Of a stretch of DNA of 47,446 bases, positions 21,505-30,234 are shown piece after piece; the first letter of the stretch is position 1, and the number at the start of each line of letters is the position of its first letter. The stretch is from positions 1 through 47,446 of the forward strand of contig JAPLOL010000020.1 of the NCBI GenBank assembly GCA_026400735.1, written 5' to 3'. The translations under genes and the position numbers were made by a program. The stretch comes from Alphaproteobacteria bacterium (lineage in GTDB: Bacteria > Pseudomonadota > Alphaproteobacteria > Caulobacterales > Aquidulcibacteraceae). The notes under the pieces are model-generated. The model searched no databases. It saw nothing but the letters and a program-made list of their open reading frames with translations, and was not told where the DNA came from.

Positions 21505-21962
21505 AACGCCTGCATGTCCATGTTGGGGTGAACGATCTCGATCAGTCGATTGGTTTCTATTCGGCGCTGTTCGCCGAAGAACCGACCGTGCGCAAAAACG
21601 ATTACGCGAAGTGGATGCTCGACGATCCGCGCGTGAACTTCGCAATTTCCACGCGCCCTGACGGCGGCGGCGTGCGCCACCTCGGCATCCAGGTTGAGAA
21701 CAGTGAAGAACTGCAGGAAGTCTATGCGCGTCTGAAGCAAGCCGATGGCCCGACCTTCGAAGAGGGCGCGACGACCTGCTGCTACGCGAAATCAGAAAAG
21801 ACCTGGATCAACGATCCGCAGGGCGTTGCATGGGAGACGTTCCACACCACCGGTGAAAGCACGACTTATGGCGGCGGCGTCGAGAGCGCCGCGCCGGAAT
21901 CGCATGCAGCGACGAAGCCTGCGGCGTGCTGCGGGCCGCGTGAGATGGAGAACGCAGTGTGA
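21501..21962 (+). CDS. arsI: ArsI/CadI-family glyoxalase-fold metalloenzyme
   Basis: 153 residues of vicinal-oxygen-chelate fold. In ArsI the metal ligands are two His and one Glu, and a Cys pair binds the arsenical; here H5, H60 and E112 plus C93-C94 (TTCCYAKSEK) are in the matching places. ArsI breaks the carbon-arsenic bond of trivalent methyl- or aromatic arsenicals, giving As(III). The related CadI proteins have been linked to cadmium. The C-terminal tail ends PAACCGPREM, with another Cys pair. Overlaps of 4 bases on both sides mark tight operon translation. Confidence 0.88.
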   Translation: MKRLHVHVGVNDLDQSIGFYSALFAEEPTVRKNDYAKWMLDDPRVNFAISTRPDGGGVRHLGIQVENSEELQEVYARLKQADGPTFEEGATTCCYAKSEKTWINDPQGVAWETFHTTGESTTYGGGVESAAPESHAATKPAACCGPREMENAV

Positions 21963-22489
21963 CCAACCCAACCGCCCACCGCTCCTACAACGTGCTCTTC
22001 CTTTGCACCGGCAATTCGGCGCGCTCGATTCTCGCGGAAGCGATCCTTGGTCGCGTTGGCGCTGGAAAGTTCAACGCATATTCAGCTGGTTCGCAGCCGA
22101 AGGGGCAAGTTCACCCGGAAGCATTGGCGCTGCTGAAGCGCATGAATTTCAAGACCGATGGATTTCGCTCAAAGAGCTGGGATGAGTTTGCACAACCCGG
22201 CGCGCCGGACTTGGATTTTGTCTTCACCGTTTGTGACAATGCTGCGGGCGAAGTCTGTCCGATTTGGCCGGGCCAACCGATGACGGCGCATTGGGGCGTG
22301 CCAGATCCCGCGAGCGTCGAGGGCTCGGCCGTCGATGTCGCGCGCGCATTCGCGGAAACCTACGGACGCCTCAGCAATCGCATCGAGGTGTTCGTGAATC
22401 TGCCGTTCGCGAGCCTCGACCGCCTGTCGTTGCAGAAGCGCTTGGACACTATCGCCAAGACGCCAGACGGACCGGCGCGCGAGAAATGA
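21959..22489 (+). CDS. arsC: Arsenate reductase, low-molecular-weight phosphatase type
   Basis: 176 residues. The P-loop CX5R is CTGNSAR (C16-R22) followed by S, typical of the LMW tyrosine phosphatase/thioredoxin-linked arsenate reductase fold. It is fused to no other domain. The usual acid motif is WGVPDPASVEG near residue 110. It should reduce As(V) to As(III). The start is GTG at 21959, overlapping the arsI stop as GTGA. It is longer than Staphylococcus pI258-type ArsC (about 131 residues), as is common in alphaproteobacterial operons of this type. Confidence 0.92.
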   Translation: MTNPTAHRSYNVLFLCTGNSARSILAEAILGRVGAGKFNAYSAGSQPKGQVHPEALALLKRMNFKTDGFRSKSWDEFAQPGAPDLDFVFTVCDNAAGEVCPIWPGQPMTAHWGVPDPASVEGSAVDVARAFAETYGRLSNRIEVFVNLPFASLDRLSLQKRLDTIAKTPDGPAREK

Positions 22490-23205
22490 CTTTCGATCTT
22501 CCGCGTCGCGCAGCGGCGGAATTTGTCGGCTCGGCCTTGCTAACGGCGACGGTGATCGGTTCGGGCGTGATGGGCGAGAGCCTCGCCAATGGCAACGCCG
22601 CGATTGCGCTATTGGGCAACACGCTGGCGACGGCGGCGATCCTATTCGTGTTGATCACCGCACTCGCTCCGATTTCCGGCGCGCACTTCAATCCGGCCGT
22701 GACACTCTCCGCGTTGCTTCGTCGGAACATCACGATCGGCGGAGCGGGGCTCTATGTCGGCCTTCAAATTCTTGGTTGCATCGCTGGAGCATGTCTGGCG
22801 CACGCCATGTTTGAATTGCCACTCATTCAAATCGCGACCCACGAACGCGCTGGCGCTGCGCAATGGCTATCGGAAGGCGTCGCTACATTCGTGCTTGTCG
22901 GCACAATCGTGCTGGTTTCGCGTTTCAAACCTGAAGCTGTGGCGCTAGCGGTCTCACTCGCGATCGCTGCGGGCTATTGGTGGACGGCCTCTACGTCCTT
23001 CGCCAATCCCGCCATCACGATCGCTCGTGCCTTGAGCGACACCTTCGCTGGGATCCGCCCGCAGGACGCATCTGGCTTCATCGTCGCGCAGTTCTTGGGC
23101 GCGTCGCTCGCCACGGTCGCATGCGGCTGGCTCTATCGCACCCGCGCGGCCCAAGCGGTGAGCACTGCGGCGGCGGCGCGGTCTGTTTCCAGCAGCGGCG
23201 GATAA
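22486..23205 (+). CDS. aqpS: Aquaporin/MIP-family channel (AqpS-like)
   Basis: 239 residues with six hydrophobic helices and both pore motifs: HFNPAVT near residue 65 and FANPAIT near residue 180. In Sinorhizobium meliloti AqpS replaces an arsenite pump: arsenate is reduced by ArsC and As(III) leaves through the channel. The same arrangement seems to hold here, since no arsB or acr3 is present. Its start overlaps the arsC stop (ATGA). The last 73 bp overlap the converging ELM1 gene. Confidence 0.92.
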   Translation: MTFDLPRRAAAEFVGSALLTATVIGSGVMGESLANGNAAIALLGNTLATAAILFVLITALAPISGAHFNPAVTLSALLRRNITIGGAGLYVGLQILGCIAGACLAHAMFELPLIQIATHERAGAAQWLSEGVATFVLVGTIVLVSRFKPEAVALAVSLAIAAGYWWTASTSFANPAITIARALSDTFAGIRPQDASGFIVAQFLGASLATVACGWLYRTRAAQAVSTAAAARSVSSSGG

Positions 23206-24134
23206 GACCAGGTCTCAAGCTTGCCATTGAACGGGCGTGCACAGCCGCGCCGCGCCAAGCTCTGATGAAACTTCGCCAGTTTCCCGAGTTGGCCGTCGAC
23301 GGCAACGATGTGAACTGGTTTGCCCGTTGCCGCAGCCTCCGTCGCCATGTTCACGCTGTCGGCGGTCACGAAGATATGGTCGGCGACACCCAAGATCGCG
23401 GGGTAGGGATTTGCGCCTTCGTCTTCGTAGAAAACGGCGCAGTGCGGTGCGAGCCAAGTGCGGAACTGCATTCGCGCAGCGTGACTGGTGCGGCGCGACA
23501 GCGTCGCCATCAGCGTGCCGCCGGTTTCGCGTTGAACGGCCGCGAGCGAATGCGAAATTTCTCGCGCACGATCGGCGGAAATGTCCTGGCGCTTGGATTT
23601 GCCCCCGATCAGCACCGCAAAGCGTGGCGCTGGCAGCTCTTCCAAATTCTTTGGTTTGTATTCTGAAACCGCCTGATCGAGCCGCTCCGCGGTGATGCGA
23701 TTGCAAGCGCCGACGATCGGCAGGACGTTCTGCCCTTCAAGGCCATCGTGCATTGGTGGAATGACCACATCGAACTCGCGCGGGTTCACGCGCGGGTCTT
23801 GCAGCTGCACCACGAAGGTCTTCCCGTTCGACCAGTCGCGAACGCCCATCGCTATAGGGATCGACGCGCGACCACAGCCTATGAAGATATCCGGCCACGG
23901 CGCCTGGATGGGATCGGACTCAATAGTGAGCGCCTGCTTCGGCGCGGGCACGAAGCCCGCGGGCAGCCAGCTATACGGCGTGCGGACACGAATGCGCTTC
24001 GTGGTGAGCGAGATAGGTGCGCGTCGGGCAATCGCCTCGGCTAGCCCCAGCGCTTGCGCTTCGATGCCGGCGCGGCCGTCCGTGACAATCCAGACGTTCA
24101 GAGGCTCTGCGGGCTGATAGCCAGCGCTGCGCAT
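23133..24134 (-). CDS. ELM1-family protein (mitochondrial fission ELM1-like)
   Basis: 333 residues of the ELM1/DUF1022 family, found in alphaproteobacteria and plants. Visible conserved pieces are VWIVTDGRAGIEAQALGLAE, FIGCGRASIPIA, QLQDPRVNPREFDVVIPPMHDGLEG and FVTADSVNMATEAAATGKPVHIV. That pattern resembles a two-lobed nucleotide-sugar glycosyltransferase fold. In plants the protein is required for mitochondrial fission; the bacterial role is unknown. Its 3' end overlaps the aquaporin gene by 73 bp in opposite orientation, which is unusually long for this window. GreA lies 23 bp upstream on the same strand. Confidence 0.9.
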   Translation of the reverse strand: MRSAGYQPAEPLNVWIVTDGRAGIEAQALGLAEAIARRAPISLTTKRIRVRTPYSWLPAGFVPAPKQALTIESDPIQAPWPDIFIGCGRASIPIAMGVRDWSNGKTFVVQLQDPRVNPREFDVVIPPMHDGLEGQNVLPIVGACNRITAERLDQAVSEYKPKNLEELPAPRFAVLIGGKSKRQDISADRAREISHSLAAVQRETGGTLMATLSRRTSHAARMQFRTWLAPHCAVFYEDEGANPYPAILGVADHIFVTADSVNMATEAAATGKPVHIVAVDGQLGKLAKFHQSLARRGCARPFNGKLETWSYPPLLETDRAAAAVLTAWAARVR

Positions 24135-24157
24135 TCAGCCCCCGTCCGCCTCAGATA

Positions 24158-24631
24158 TCAGAGGTATTTAACCTTGGTGATTTCGTACGATTTCGGTCCG
24201 CCAGGCGCCATCACCTCGATGACGTCGCCTTCTTCCTTGCCGATGAGCGCGCGCGCGATCGGGGAGGTGATCGAGATCTTGCCGCCCTTCACGTCGGACT
24301 CGTCTTCACCGACGATCTTGTATTTGGCCTTCGTGCCGGAATCCTCGTCGAGCAGGTTCACGGTCGCTCCGAATTTCACCTGTTTGCCCGAGAGCTTTGA
24401 AATATCGATGATCTGGGCCCGGGCGATCTTGTCCTCGATCTCGGCAACCCGGCCCTCGATGAAGGACTGGCGCTCTTTGGCCGCGTGGTACTCGGCGTTC
24501 TCGGAGAGGTCGCCGTGGGCGCGCGCCTCCGCGATCGCCTGGATTACCGCCGGGCGTTCTTCCGTCTTGAGACGCTTTAACTCTGCGTCGAGGGCTGTGT
24601 AACCCTCGGCGGTCATTGGTATTTTTTCCAT
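24158..24631 (-). CDS. greA: Transcription elongation factor GreA
   Basis: 157 residues, the normal length. GreA enters the secondary channel of RNA polymerase and stimulates cleavage of backtracked RNA. The N-terminal coiled coil is [20 protein letters not shown], with the tip acidic residues in [17 protein letters not shown]. The C-terminal FKBP-like domain contains [22 protein letters not shown]. It lies downstream of carB on the same strand, 57 bp after the carB stop, as in many alphaproteobacteria. Confidence 0.98.
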   Translation of the reverse strand: MEKIPMTAEGYTALDAELKRLKTEERPAVIQAIAEARAHGDLSENAEYHAAKERQSFIEGRVAEIEDKIARAQIIDISKLSGKQVKFGATVNLLDEDSGTKAKYKIVGEDESDVKGGKISITSPIARALIGKEEGDVIEVMAPGGPKSYEITKVKYL

Positions 24632-24688
24632 GGGGGTGTGTAATAGTCCGTCTGGGAAAAGGAAATTTGGGTCCGATCCGGCCTGACG

Positions 24689-27600
24689 TCAAGCATAGGC
24701 CTGAAGGGCCCGAACGCCTAGGGGTGCCCCGGATTTGAGCAGCCGGATGGCCTGGATGGCCGCCCGAGCCCCGGACACCGTTGTATAATAGGGAATGTTT
24801 TGCACCAGCGCAGTGCGACGGATTGAATAGCTGTCGCGGTAGGACTGCGCGCCTTCGGTTGTGTTGAAGAGCAATTGCACCTCGCCGTTCTTCATCGCGT
24901 CCACGATGTGCGGGCGGCCTTCGGCGACCTTGTTGGTCTTCTGGATCGTGAGCCCTTGTTCGATGAGGTAGTCTGCGGTGCCTCCCGTCGCCATCACTGT
25001 GAAGCCAAGGGCGATCAGGTCCTTCGCCACAGGCAGCATGGCCGGCTTGTCGGCATTCTTGACCGAGATGAAGCAACATCCGGCGACCGGCAGGTTGATG
25101 CCCGAGGCGATCTGGCTCTTGGCGAAGGCCGCGACGAAATTCTCGTCCAGACCCATGACCTCGCCAGTCGAGCGCATCTCTGGGCCAAGCACCGGATCAA
25201 CGCCTGGGAAGCGCGCGAACGGGAACACAGCTTCCTTGACTGCGACGTGCGTCTTCGATGGTCGATCGAGCTTCAGCTCTTTCAGTTTGACGCCCGCCAT
25301 GACCTTCGCCGCAGCTGCGGCGATTGGGCGATTGATCGCTTTGGCGACGAACGGCGCCGTGCGCGAAGCGCGCGGGTTGGCCTCGAGGATGAAGATCTCC
25401 TCGTCCTTCACCGCGAACTGAATGTTGATCAGTCCGCGCACGTCCAGTGCGAGCGCCAGCTTTTTCGTTTGCTCTTCGATTTCGTCGATGAGCTTCTTCG
25501 AGAGTGAATAGGGCGGCAGCGCGCAGGCGCTATCGCCCGAGTGTACGCCGGCTTCTTCGATGTGCTCCATCACGCCGGCGACGAACACGTCCTCGCCGTC
25601 GCAGATGGCGTCAACGTCGACTTCGATCGCGTCGCGCAGATAGCGGTCGACCAACAATGGCTTCTTGTCCGACACCGCGAGCTCGGACGGGCCGCCGAGC
25701 GCGCGCGTGATGCGCGTGACGTATTCTTCGAGCTCGCCTTCGCTGTGGACGATCTGCATCGCCAGCCCGCCAAGCACGTAGGACGGTCGCAGCATGACCG
25801 GATAGCCAATCTTGGCGGCGCTCGCGCGCGCTGCTTCAAGCGACGGCGCAATAGTATTGTCGGGCTGCTTCAGGCCAATTTTGCGCAGCAGAGCCTGGAA
25901 GCGATCGCGATCTTCGGCCAGATCGATCGCATCGACGCTGGTGCCGAGGATCGGCGCGCCTTCGTCCGCAAGCGGCTGTGCAAGCTTTAGCGGTGTCTGA
26001 CCGCCGAACTGCACGATCAGGCCTTGAACCGTGCCGCGCGACTTTTCCGTCTCAACGATTTCCAGCACGTCTTCGGTCGTCAGCGGTTCGAAGTAGAGGC
26101 GGTCGGATGTGTCGTAGTCGGTCGATACGGTTTCTGGATTGCAATTGACCATGATCGACTCGACGCCGATCTCCGCGCAGGCGAACGCGGCGTGGCAACA
26201 GCAATAATCGAACTCGATGCCTTGGCCGATCCGGTTCGGGCCGCCGCCGAGGATGATGATCTTGTTGCGATCCGACGGATCGCTCTCGCAATCGGCGATG
26301 TCCGAGCCATACGCAGGAAATTCGTAGGTCGAATACATGTACGGCGTCGACGCGCGAAATTCAGCGGCGCAGCTATCGATGCGTTTGTATTGCGGACGCA
26401 CGCCAAGCTTGCGACGCGCCGAACGCACATCGCGCTCGCGCCCGCCCGTAAGCTTCGCGAGGCGGGCGTCAGAGAAGCCTTGCGCCTTCAGGGCGCGGAA
26501 CGTCACCGCGTCTTTCGGCAGACCCTCGGCGCGAACTTCAGCCTCTTTTGCAATGATTTCGCCGATCTGGCGCACGAACCACGGATCGAAATGCGAGGCG
26601 GCGCAAATTTCTTCAACGCTTAGGCCGCGTCGCAGGGCTTCCGCGCACACGAGCAGGCGATCCGCTTTCGGCGTGACCAAACGCGCGCGTACAGCGGCGC
26701 GTCCGTTGTCTTCGTCAGACGCGCCTTCGATCTCGATCTCATCCAAACCGGTGAGGCCGGTGTCGAGCGAACGTAGGGCTTTTTGCAGGGACTCTTGGAA
26801 CGTCCGTCCAATCGCCATGGCTTCGCCGACTGACTTCATCGACGTCGTCAGCGTTGTATCCGAACCCTGGAAGCGTTCGAAGGCAAAGCGCGGGATCTTG
26901 GTGACGACGTAGTCGATCGTCGGCTCGAAGCTCGCCGGCATGGCGCCGCCGGTGATGTCGTTGGCGATTTCGTCGAGCGTGTAGCCGATCGCGCACTTTG
27001 CCGCGACTTTGGCGATCGGAAAGCCGGTGGCCTTCGATGCGAGCGCAGACGACCGCGACACGCGCGGGTTCATCTCGATGACGACCATACGTCCGTCGCG
27101 CGGGTTCACCGCGAACTGCACGTTGGAGCCGCCGGTCTCGACGCCAATCTCGCGCAGCACGGCGATGCTGGCGTTGCGCATGATCTGATATTCGCGGTCG
27201 CTCAGCGTCAACGCCGGCGCAACGGTGATCGAGTCGCCAGTGTGTACGCCCATCGGGTCGATATTCTCGATCGAGCAGATGATGATGCAATTGTCCGCCT
27301 TATCGCGAACGACTTCCATCTCGTACTCTTTCCAGCCGATGATGCTTTCTTCGACCAGAATTTCGGTGATCGGAGACGCCGCTAGGCCGCGCTCAACGAT
27401 CTCTTTGAATTCTTCCAGATTGTAAGCGACGCCGCCGCCCAGGCCGCCAAGCGTTAGTGATGGACGAATGATCGACGGCAATTGCACGTGATCAAGCGCC
27501 GCTAGCGCATCGTCCATCGTATTGCACAGGCGTGAGCGAGGGCTTTCGAGGCCGATCTTGTCCATCGCATCGCGGAATTTCATCCGGTGTTCGGCCTTCT

Positions 27601-27970
27601 CGATGACGTCGGCCTTCGCGCCGATCATCTCGACGCCGTGCTTCGCGAGCACGCCGGTGCGCTCAAGCGTGAGCGCGCAATTCAGCGCTGTCTGGCCGCC
27701 CATCGTTGGCAGCAGCGCGTCAGGCTTTTCCTTCTCAATGATCTTCTCGACCATCTCAGGCGTGATCGGTTCGATGTAGGTGGCGTGCGCCAAACCCGGA
27801 TCGGTCATGATCGTGGCCGGGTTCGAGTTCACGAGGATGACGCGATAGCCCTCGGCCTTCAGCACCTTCACCGCTTGCACGCCGGAATAATCGAACTCGC
27901 ACGCCTGGCCGATAATGATCGGCCCGGCCCCAATGATCAGGATCGAGTTGATGTCTGTACGTTTCGGCAT
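24689..27970 (-). CDS. carB: Carbamoyl-phosphate synthase large chain
   Basis: 1093 residues, normal length. The enzyme makes carbamoyl phosphate from bicarbonate, ATP and glutamine-derived ammonia for arginine and pyrimidine synthesis. Two ATP-grasp synthetase halves are visible: the first begins [21 protein letters not shown], the second [19 protein letters not shown]. The glycine-rich loops are [11 protein letters not shown] and [11 protein letters not shown]. The C-terminal MGS-like allosteric domain contains [14 protein letters not shown]. carA is not in the window. A palindrome lies about 46 bp upstream of the start. Confidence 0.98.
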   Translation of the reverse strand: MPKRTDINSILIIGAGPIIIGQACEFDYSGVQAVKVLKAEGYRVILVNSNPATIMTDPGLAHATYIEPITPEMVEKIIEKEKPDALLPTMGGQTALNCALTLERTGVLAKHGVEMIGAKADVIEKAEHRMKFRDAMDKIGLESPRSRLCNTMDDALAALDHVQLPSIIRPSLTLGGLGGGVAYNLEEFKEIVERGLAASPITEILVEESIIGWKEYEMEVVRDKADNCIIICSIENIDPMGVHTGDSITVAPALTLSDREYQIMRNASIAVLREIGVETGGSNVQFAVNPRDGRMVVIEMNPRVSRSSALASKATGFPIAKVAAKCAIGYTLDEIANDITGGAMPASFEPTIDYVVTKIPRFAFERFQGSDTTLTTSMKSVGEAMAIGRTFQESLQKALRSLDTGLTGLDEIEIEGASDEDNGRAAVRARLVTPKADRLLVCAEALRRGLSVEEICAASHFDPWFVRQIGEIIAKEAEVRAEGLPKDAVTFRALKAQGFSDARLAKLTGGRERDVRSARRKLGVRPQYKRIDSCAAEFRASTPYMYSTYEFPAYGSDIADCESDPSDRNKIIILGGGPNRIGQGIEFDYCCCHAAFACAEIGVESIMVNCNPETVSTDYDTSDRLYFEPLTTEDVLEIVETEKSRGTVQGLIVQFGGQTPLKLAQPLADEGAPILGTSVDAIDLAEDRDRFQALLRKIGLKQPDNTIAPSLEAARASAAKIGYPVMLRPSYVLGGLAMQIVHSEGELEEYVTRITRALGGPSELAVSDKKPLLVDRYLRDAIEVDVDAICDGEDVFVAGVMEHIEEAGVHSGDSACALPPYSLSKKLIDEIEEQTKKLALALDVRGLINIQFAVKDEEIFILEANPRASRTAPFVAKAINRPIAAAAAKVMAGVKLKELKLDRPSKTHVAVKEAVFPFARFPGVDPVLGPEMRSTGEVMGLDENFVAAFAKSQIASGINLPVAGCCFISVKNADKPAMLPVAKDLIALGFTVMATGGTADYLIEQGLTIQKTNKVAEGRPHIVDAMKNGEVQLLFNTTEGAQSYRDSYSIRRTALVQNIPYYTTVSGARAAIQAIRLLKSGAPLGVRALQAYA

Positions 27971-28015
27971 GCGTCTCCGCCCGCTTTTGCGGCCTAAGAA
28001 TCGATCCTTCAGGGG

Positions 28016-28027
28016 ATCACGCGTGAT
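28016..28027. promoter_or_regulatory. Palindrome upstream of carB
   Basis: ATCACGCGTGAT is a perfect 12-bp palindrome 46 bp before the carB start. It could be an operator in the carB leader. No family is recognised. Confidence 0.3.
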
Positions 28028-28049
28028 TAGGGCAAGGGGCGGGGAGGGA

Positions 28050-28078
28050 CAAGCCTGCGCCTGTGCAGCGCAGGCTTG
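28050..28078. terminator. Hairpin after the CPBP operon
   Basis: A perfect 11-bp stem CAAGCCTGCGC / GCGCAGGCTTG with a 7-base loop, 10 bases beyond the CPBP stop on the minus strand. It has no T run, so it may be an mRNA-end stabiliser or a factor-dependent terminator. Confidence 0.55.
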
Positions 28079-28087
28079 TTCTGAGGG

Positions 28088-28984
28088 TTAGGCGCCGGCG
28101 GGTTGCGCGACGGCAGGCGTCGGTTTGCCGGGGCGCGCCAGCGCTACCAGAGCGAGCCCAATCGCTAGCGCGGCGAAGCCGCCAATGCCGACGATACCGT
28201 TCCACGGGAAGGTCGGGTTGCTGAGCGTTATGAGGGTCAGGCCGGCGACGGCGTTGAACGTTCCGTGGAAAATGCCAGCGGCCCAAACCGAAGCGCTGCG
28301 GTCGCGGATGAGCGTGAGAATAGGGGCAAGCAGCATGCAGAAGGCAATGAACAACGCGACGCCAAGAATGCGGTTGTCGGGATAGTTCAAGCCGAAGAGT
28401 ATAATCGCCGGCGCGTGCCAAACGCCCCAAATGGCGCCGGTGCCGAGTGATGTCTTCCAAAACCCCGCGCCGCGCCACAGGCCGTGCAAATATCCGCGCC
28501 ACCCCAGCTCTTCGCTGAACGTGAGGATCAAGGCGTTGATCCCCGCGCCCATGATCAGCGCTTGCGCCAAGATGAGGGGGCCAAGGATTGGCGCCAGCGC
28601 CCGCACTTGATCAGCTTGCTGCGGCGCGGCCTGCTCAACCGCCGCAATCGTGCCGGTGGCTAGGTCAACAAACGTGCTGCCGCCGAACGCCAGCGAAAGT
28701 CCAACCGAGATGGCGGCGATGACGATCGGTGCGATATAGGCGACAAGCCACCACCAGTTTGGTTTGAGCCGAAGTCCAAGAGATTCTGCGCGCCGGCCTT
28801 TTTCGAACATCATCGCGCAGATGAACGCAGCGATCGAGGGGCCGAACATTGATGCCGCGAGTACAAGCTGCGCTGCGGCTTGCGTCTCGTGCAATTTCAA
28901 CGACCAGCCCCCGGCCACTACCGACCAGCTGATTGCAAATGCGAGCGCCAGGAAAACGATCGATTTCTTCGCCGTCGACATCAT
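28088..28984 (-). CDS. CPBP-family intramembrane glutamic endopeptidase
   Basis: 298 residues, about eight membrane helices. All three CPBP/Abi motifs are present: EELGWRGYL (catalytic EExxxR) near residue 161, WGVWHAP (FxxxH type) near residue 200 and HGTFNAV (HxxxN type) near residue 240. This family includes Rce1 CAAX proteases and bacteriocin-immunity proteins. Its start overlaps the stop of the ribbon-helix-helix gene (ATGA). It is the last gene of a three-gene operon with the SPFH protein. The substrate is unknown. Confidence 0.92.
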   Translation of the reverse strand: MMSTAKKSIVFLALAFAISWSVVAGGWSLKLHETQAAAQLVLAASMFGPSIAAFICAMMFEKGRRAESLGLRLKPNWWWLVAYIAPIVIAAISVGLSLAFGGSTFVDLATGTIAAVEQAAPQQADQVRALAPILGPLILAQALIMGAGINALILTFSEELGWRGYLHGLWRGAGFWKTSLGTGAIWGVWHAPAIILFGLNYPDNRILGVALFIAFCMLLAPILTLIRDRSASVWAAGIFHGTFNAVAGLTLITLSNPTFPWNGIVGIGGFAALAIGLALVALARPGKPTPAVAQPAGA

Positions 28985-29175
28985 TCACCCCCGTTATTGT
29001 TGTTGTCTTCCGCTTGGTTGGCATCGAGCCGCACGCCCCTTGCGCGCAGCGCTTCGCGCAGCAGAAACTCGATTTCCGCGTTGACACTGCGCAATTCCGC
29101 GCTCGCCAAGCGGGCGATGGCGTCGTGCAGTGTGGGATCGAGCCTGAGCGCGAAGGCTTTGCGTTCGGACGGCAT
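28981..29175 (-). CDS. Arc-like ribbon-helix-helix DNA-binding protein
   Basis: 64 residues. The N-terminal strand KAFALRLDPTLHDAIARLA and helices ELRSVNAEIEFLLREALRAR match the Arc/MetJ ribbon-helix-helix fold. The C-tail is an acidic, asparagine-rich DANQAEDNNNNGGE. RHH proteins bind palindromic DNA as dimers or tetramers. The perfect 12-bp palindrome in front of the operon is a plausible target. It sits between the SPFH gene (10 bp upstream) and the CPBP gene (4-base overlap), so it is probably the operon's own regulator rather than a toxin-antitoxin antidote: no toxin gene is seen. Confidence 0.85.
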   Translation of the reverse strand: MPSERKAFALRLDPTLHDAIARLASAELRSVNAEIEFLLREALRARGVRLDANQAEDNNNNGGE

Positions 29176-29185
29176 GGGCTTCGGC

Positions 29186-30076
29186 CTACTGGTAAAGCGA
29201 ACCTGCGTTCACGACCGGCTGAGCATCGCGATCGCCGCACAGCACCACCAAAAGGTTCGACACCATAGTCGCGCGACGTTCGTCGTCGAGCTTGACGATG
29301 TCGCGTTCGCTGAGCTGCTCGAGCGCGTGCTGCACCATCTCGACGGCGCCTTGCACGATGTACCGACGTGCAGAGAGCACTGCTTCGGCCTGCTGGCGCC
29401 GCAACATAGCGCCCGCAATTTCTGGCGCGTAGGCGAGGTGGCTGAGCTTGGTTTCGTCGACGACGACGCCGGCGACCGAGGTGCGGTCTTGCAGCTTCTC
29501 GCGCAGCAGCGCTGAAACCTGATCCGCATCACCGCGCAATGTTGGTTCGCCTTCTTCAGCGTGATCGTAGGCGAAGTGCGACGCGATTTCGCGCACGGCG
29601 GTTTCGATCTGGATATCGACAAAGGTTTGATACGAGTCGACGTCGAACAACGCCTGCGCCGTATCCGTCACGCGCCAGACGACAACCGCCGCGATTTCGA
29701 TCGGGTTGCCGCGCTTGTCGTTAACCTTGAGCTTCTCGCCGGTGACGTTGCGCACGCGGAGGCTGATCTTCTTGCGCGTGTACCAGGGCAACATCCAGCG
29801 CAGGCCTGGCGTGCGGTCGGTGCCTTTGTAGTTGCCGAAGAGCGTGATCGCAGCGCCCTCGTTAGGCTGCAGTGTGTAGAAGCCGCAAAGCTGAAGGACG
29901 AAGACCACCGACAGGAGGATCGTCCCAATCCCGTTCGCCGGATTCTCATCCGCGATCAGCTCTACAATGAGCCAGACCAGCACCGCCAAAACGACGAGGC
30001 TGAGCAACAGCATCATGCCGCCGTTTGACGTATTGGCTTTGCGTTCCTGAGTGCGATTTAGCGCGGCCGCGACCAT
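29186..30076 (-). CDS. SPFH/band 7 membrane protein
   Basis: 296 residues. Two N-terminal hydrophobic stretches ([20 protein letters not shown] and [15 protein letters not shown]) are followed by the SPFH domain, with [20 protein letters not shown] and [21 protein letters not shown] helical region with ERK-rich coil follows ([20 protein letters not shown], then [18 protein letters not shown]). SPFH proteins oligomerise into membrane rings or scaffolds that partner with proteases. Here it heads an operon that encodes a membrane protease. The start at 30076 has an AGAGGG ribosome site. Confidence 0.92.
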   Translation of the reverse strand: MVAAALNRTQERKANTSNGGMMLLLSLVVLAVLVWLIVELIADENPANGIGTILLSVVFVLQLCGFYTLQPNEGAAITLFGNYKGTDRTPGLRWMLPWYTRKKISLRVRNVTGEKLKVNDKRGNPIEIAAVVVWRVTDTAQALFDVDSYQTFVDIQIETAVREIASHFAYDHAEEGEPTLRGDADQVSALLREKLQDRTSVAGVVVDETKLSHLAYAPEIAGAMLRRQQAEAVLSARRYIVQGAVEMVQHALEQLSERDIVKLDDERRATMVSNLLVVLCGDRDAQPVVNAGSLYQ

Positions 30077-30099
30077 GACATACCCTCTCGTGCCATCAA

Positions 30100-30111
30100 A
30101 GTGATATCACT
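30100..30111. promoter_or_regulatory. Perfect palindrome upstream of the SPFH-RHH-CPBP operon
   Basis: AGTGATATCACT is a perfect 12-bp palindrome, 23 bp before the SPFH start. It is a natural candidate for binding by the operon's own ribbon-helix-helix protein. Seen in the sequence; binding is inferred. Confidence 0.5.
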
Positions 30112-30234
30112 GTAATAGCAAAAAGATGGCAGACGCAAGAGAAATCAGCGCTGTTCACCAAGTTCTAAAATCTCGTATTAAGCGCCGTCTGCTACCTCAA
30201 AGTACGGTCTAACAGTCCGTTTTTGGGGCGAAAA

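Noticed and set aside
24875-26623. Several plus-strand frames opposite carB
   Set aside because: They are antisense to a universally conserved gene and have no family-like sequence.
28981-29175. RHH protein as the antitoxin of a toxin-antitoxin pair
   Set aside because: Neither neighbour is toxin-like: one is an SPFH scaffold, the other an eight-helix CPBP protease. Operon self-regulation is simpler.
30153-30165. GTTC-N5-GTTC near the TadG-like gene as a LexA box
   Set aside because: The spacing is 5, not 7, so it does not match the alphaproteobacterial LexA site.
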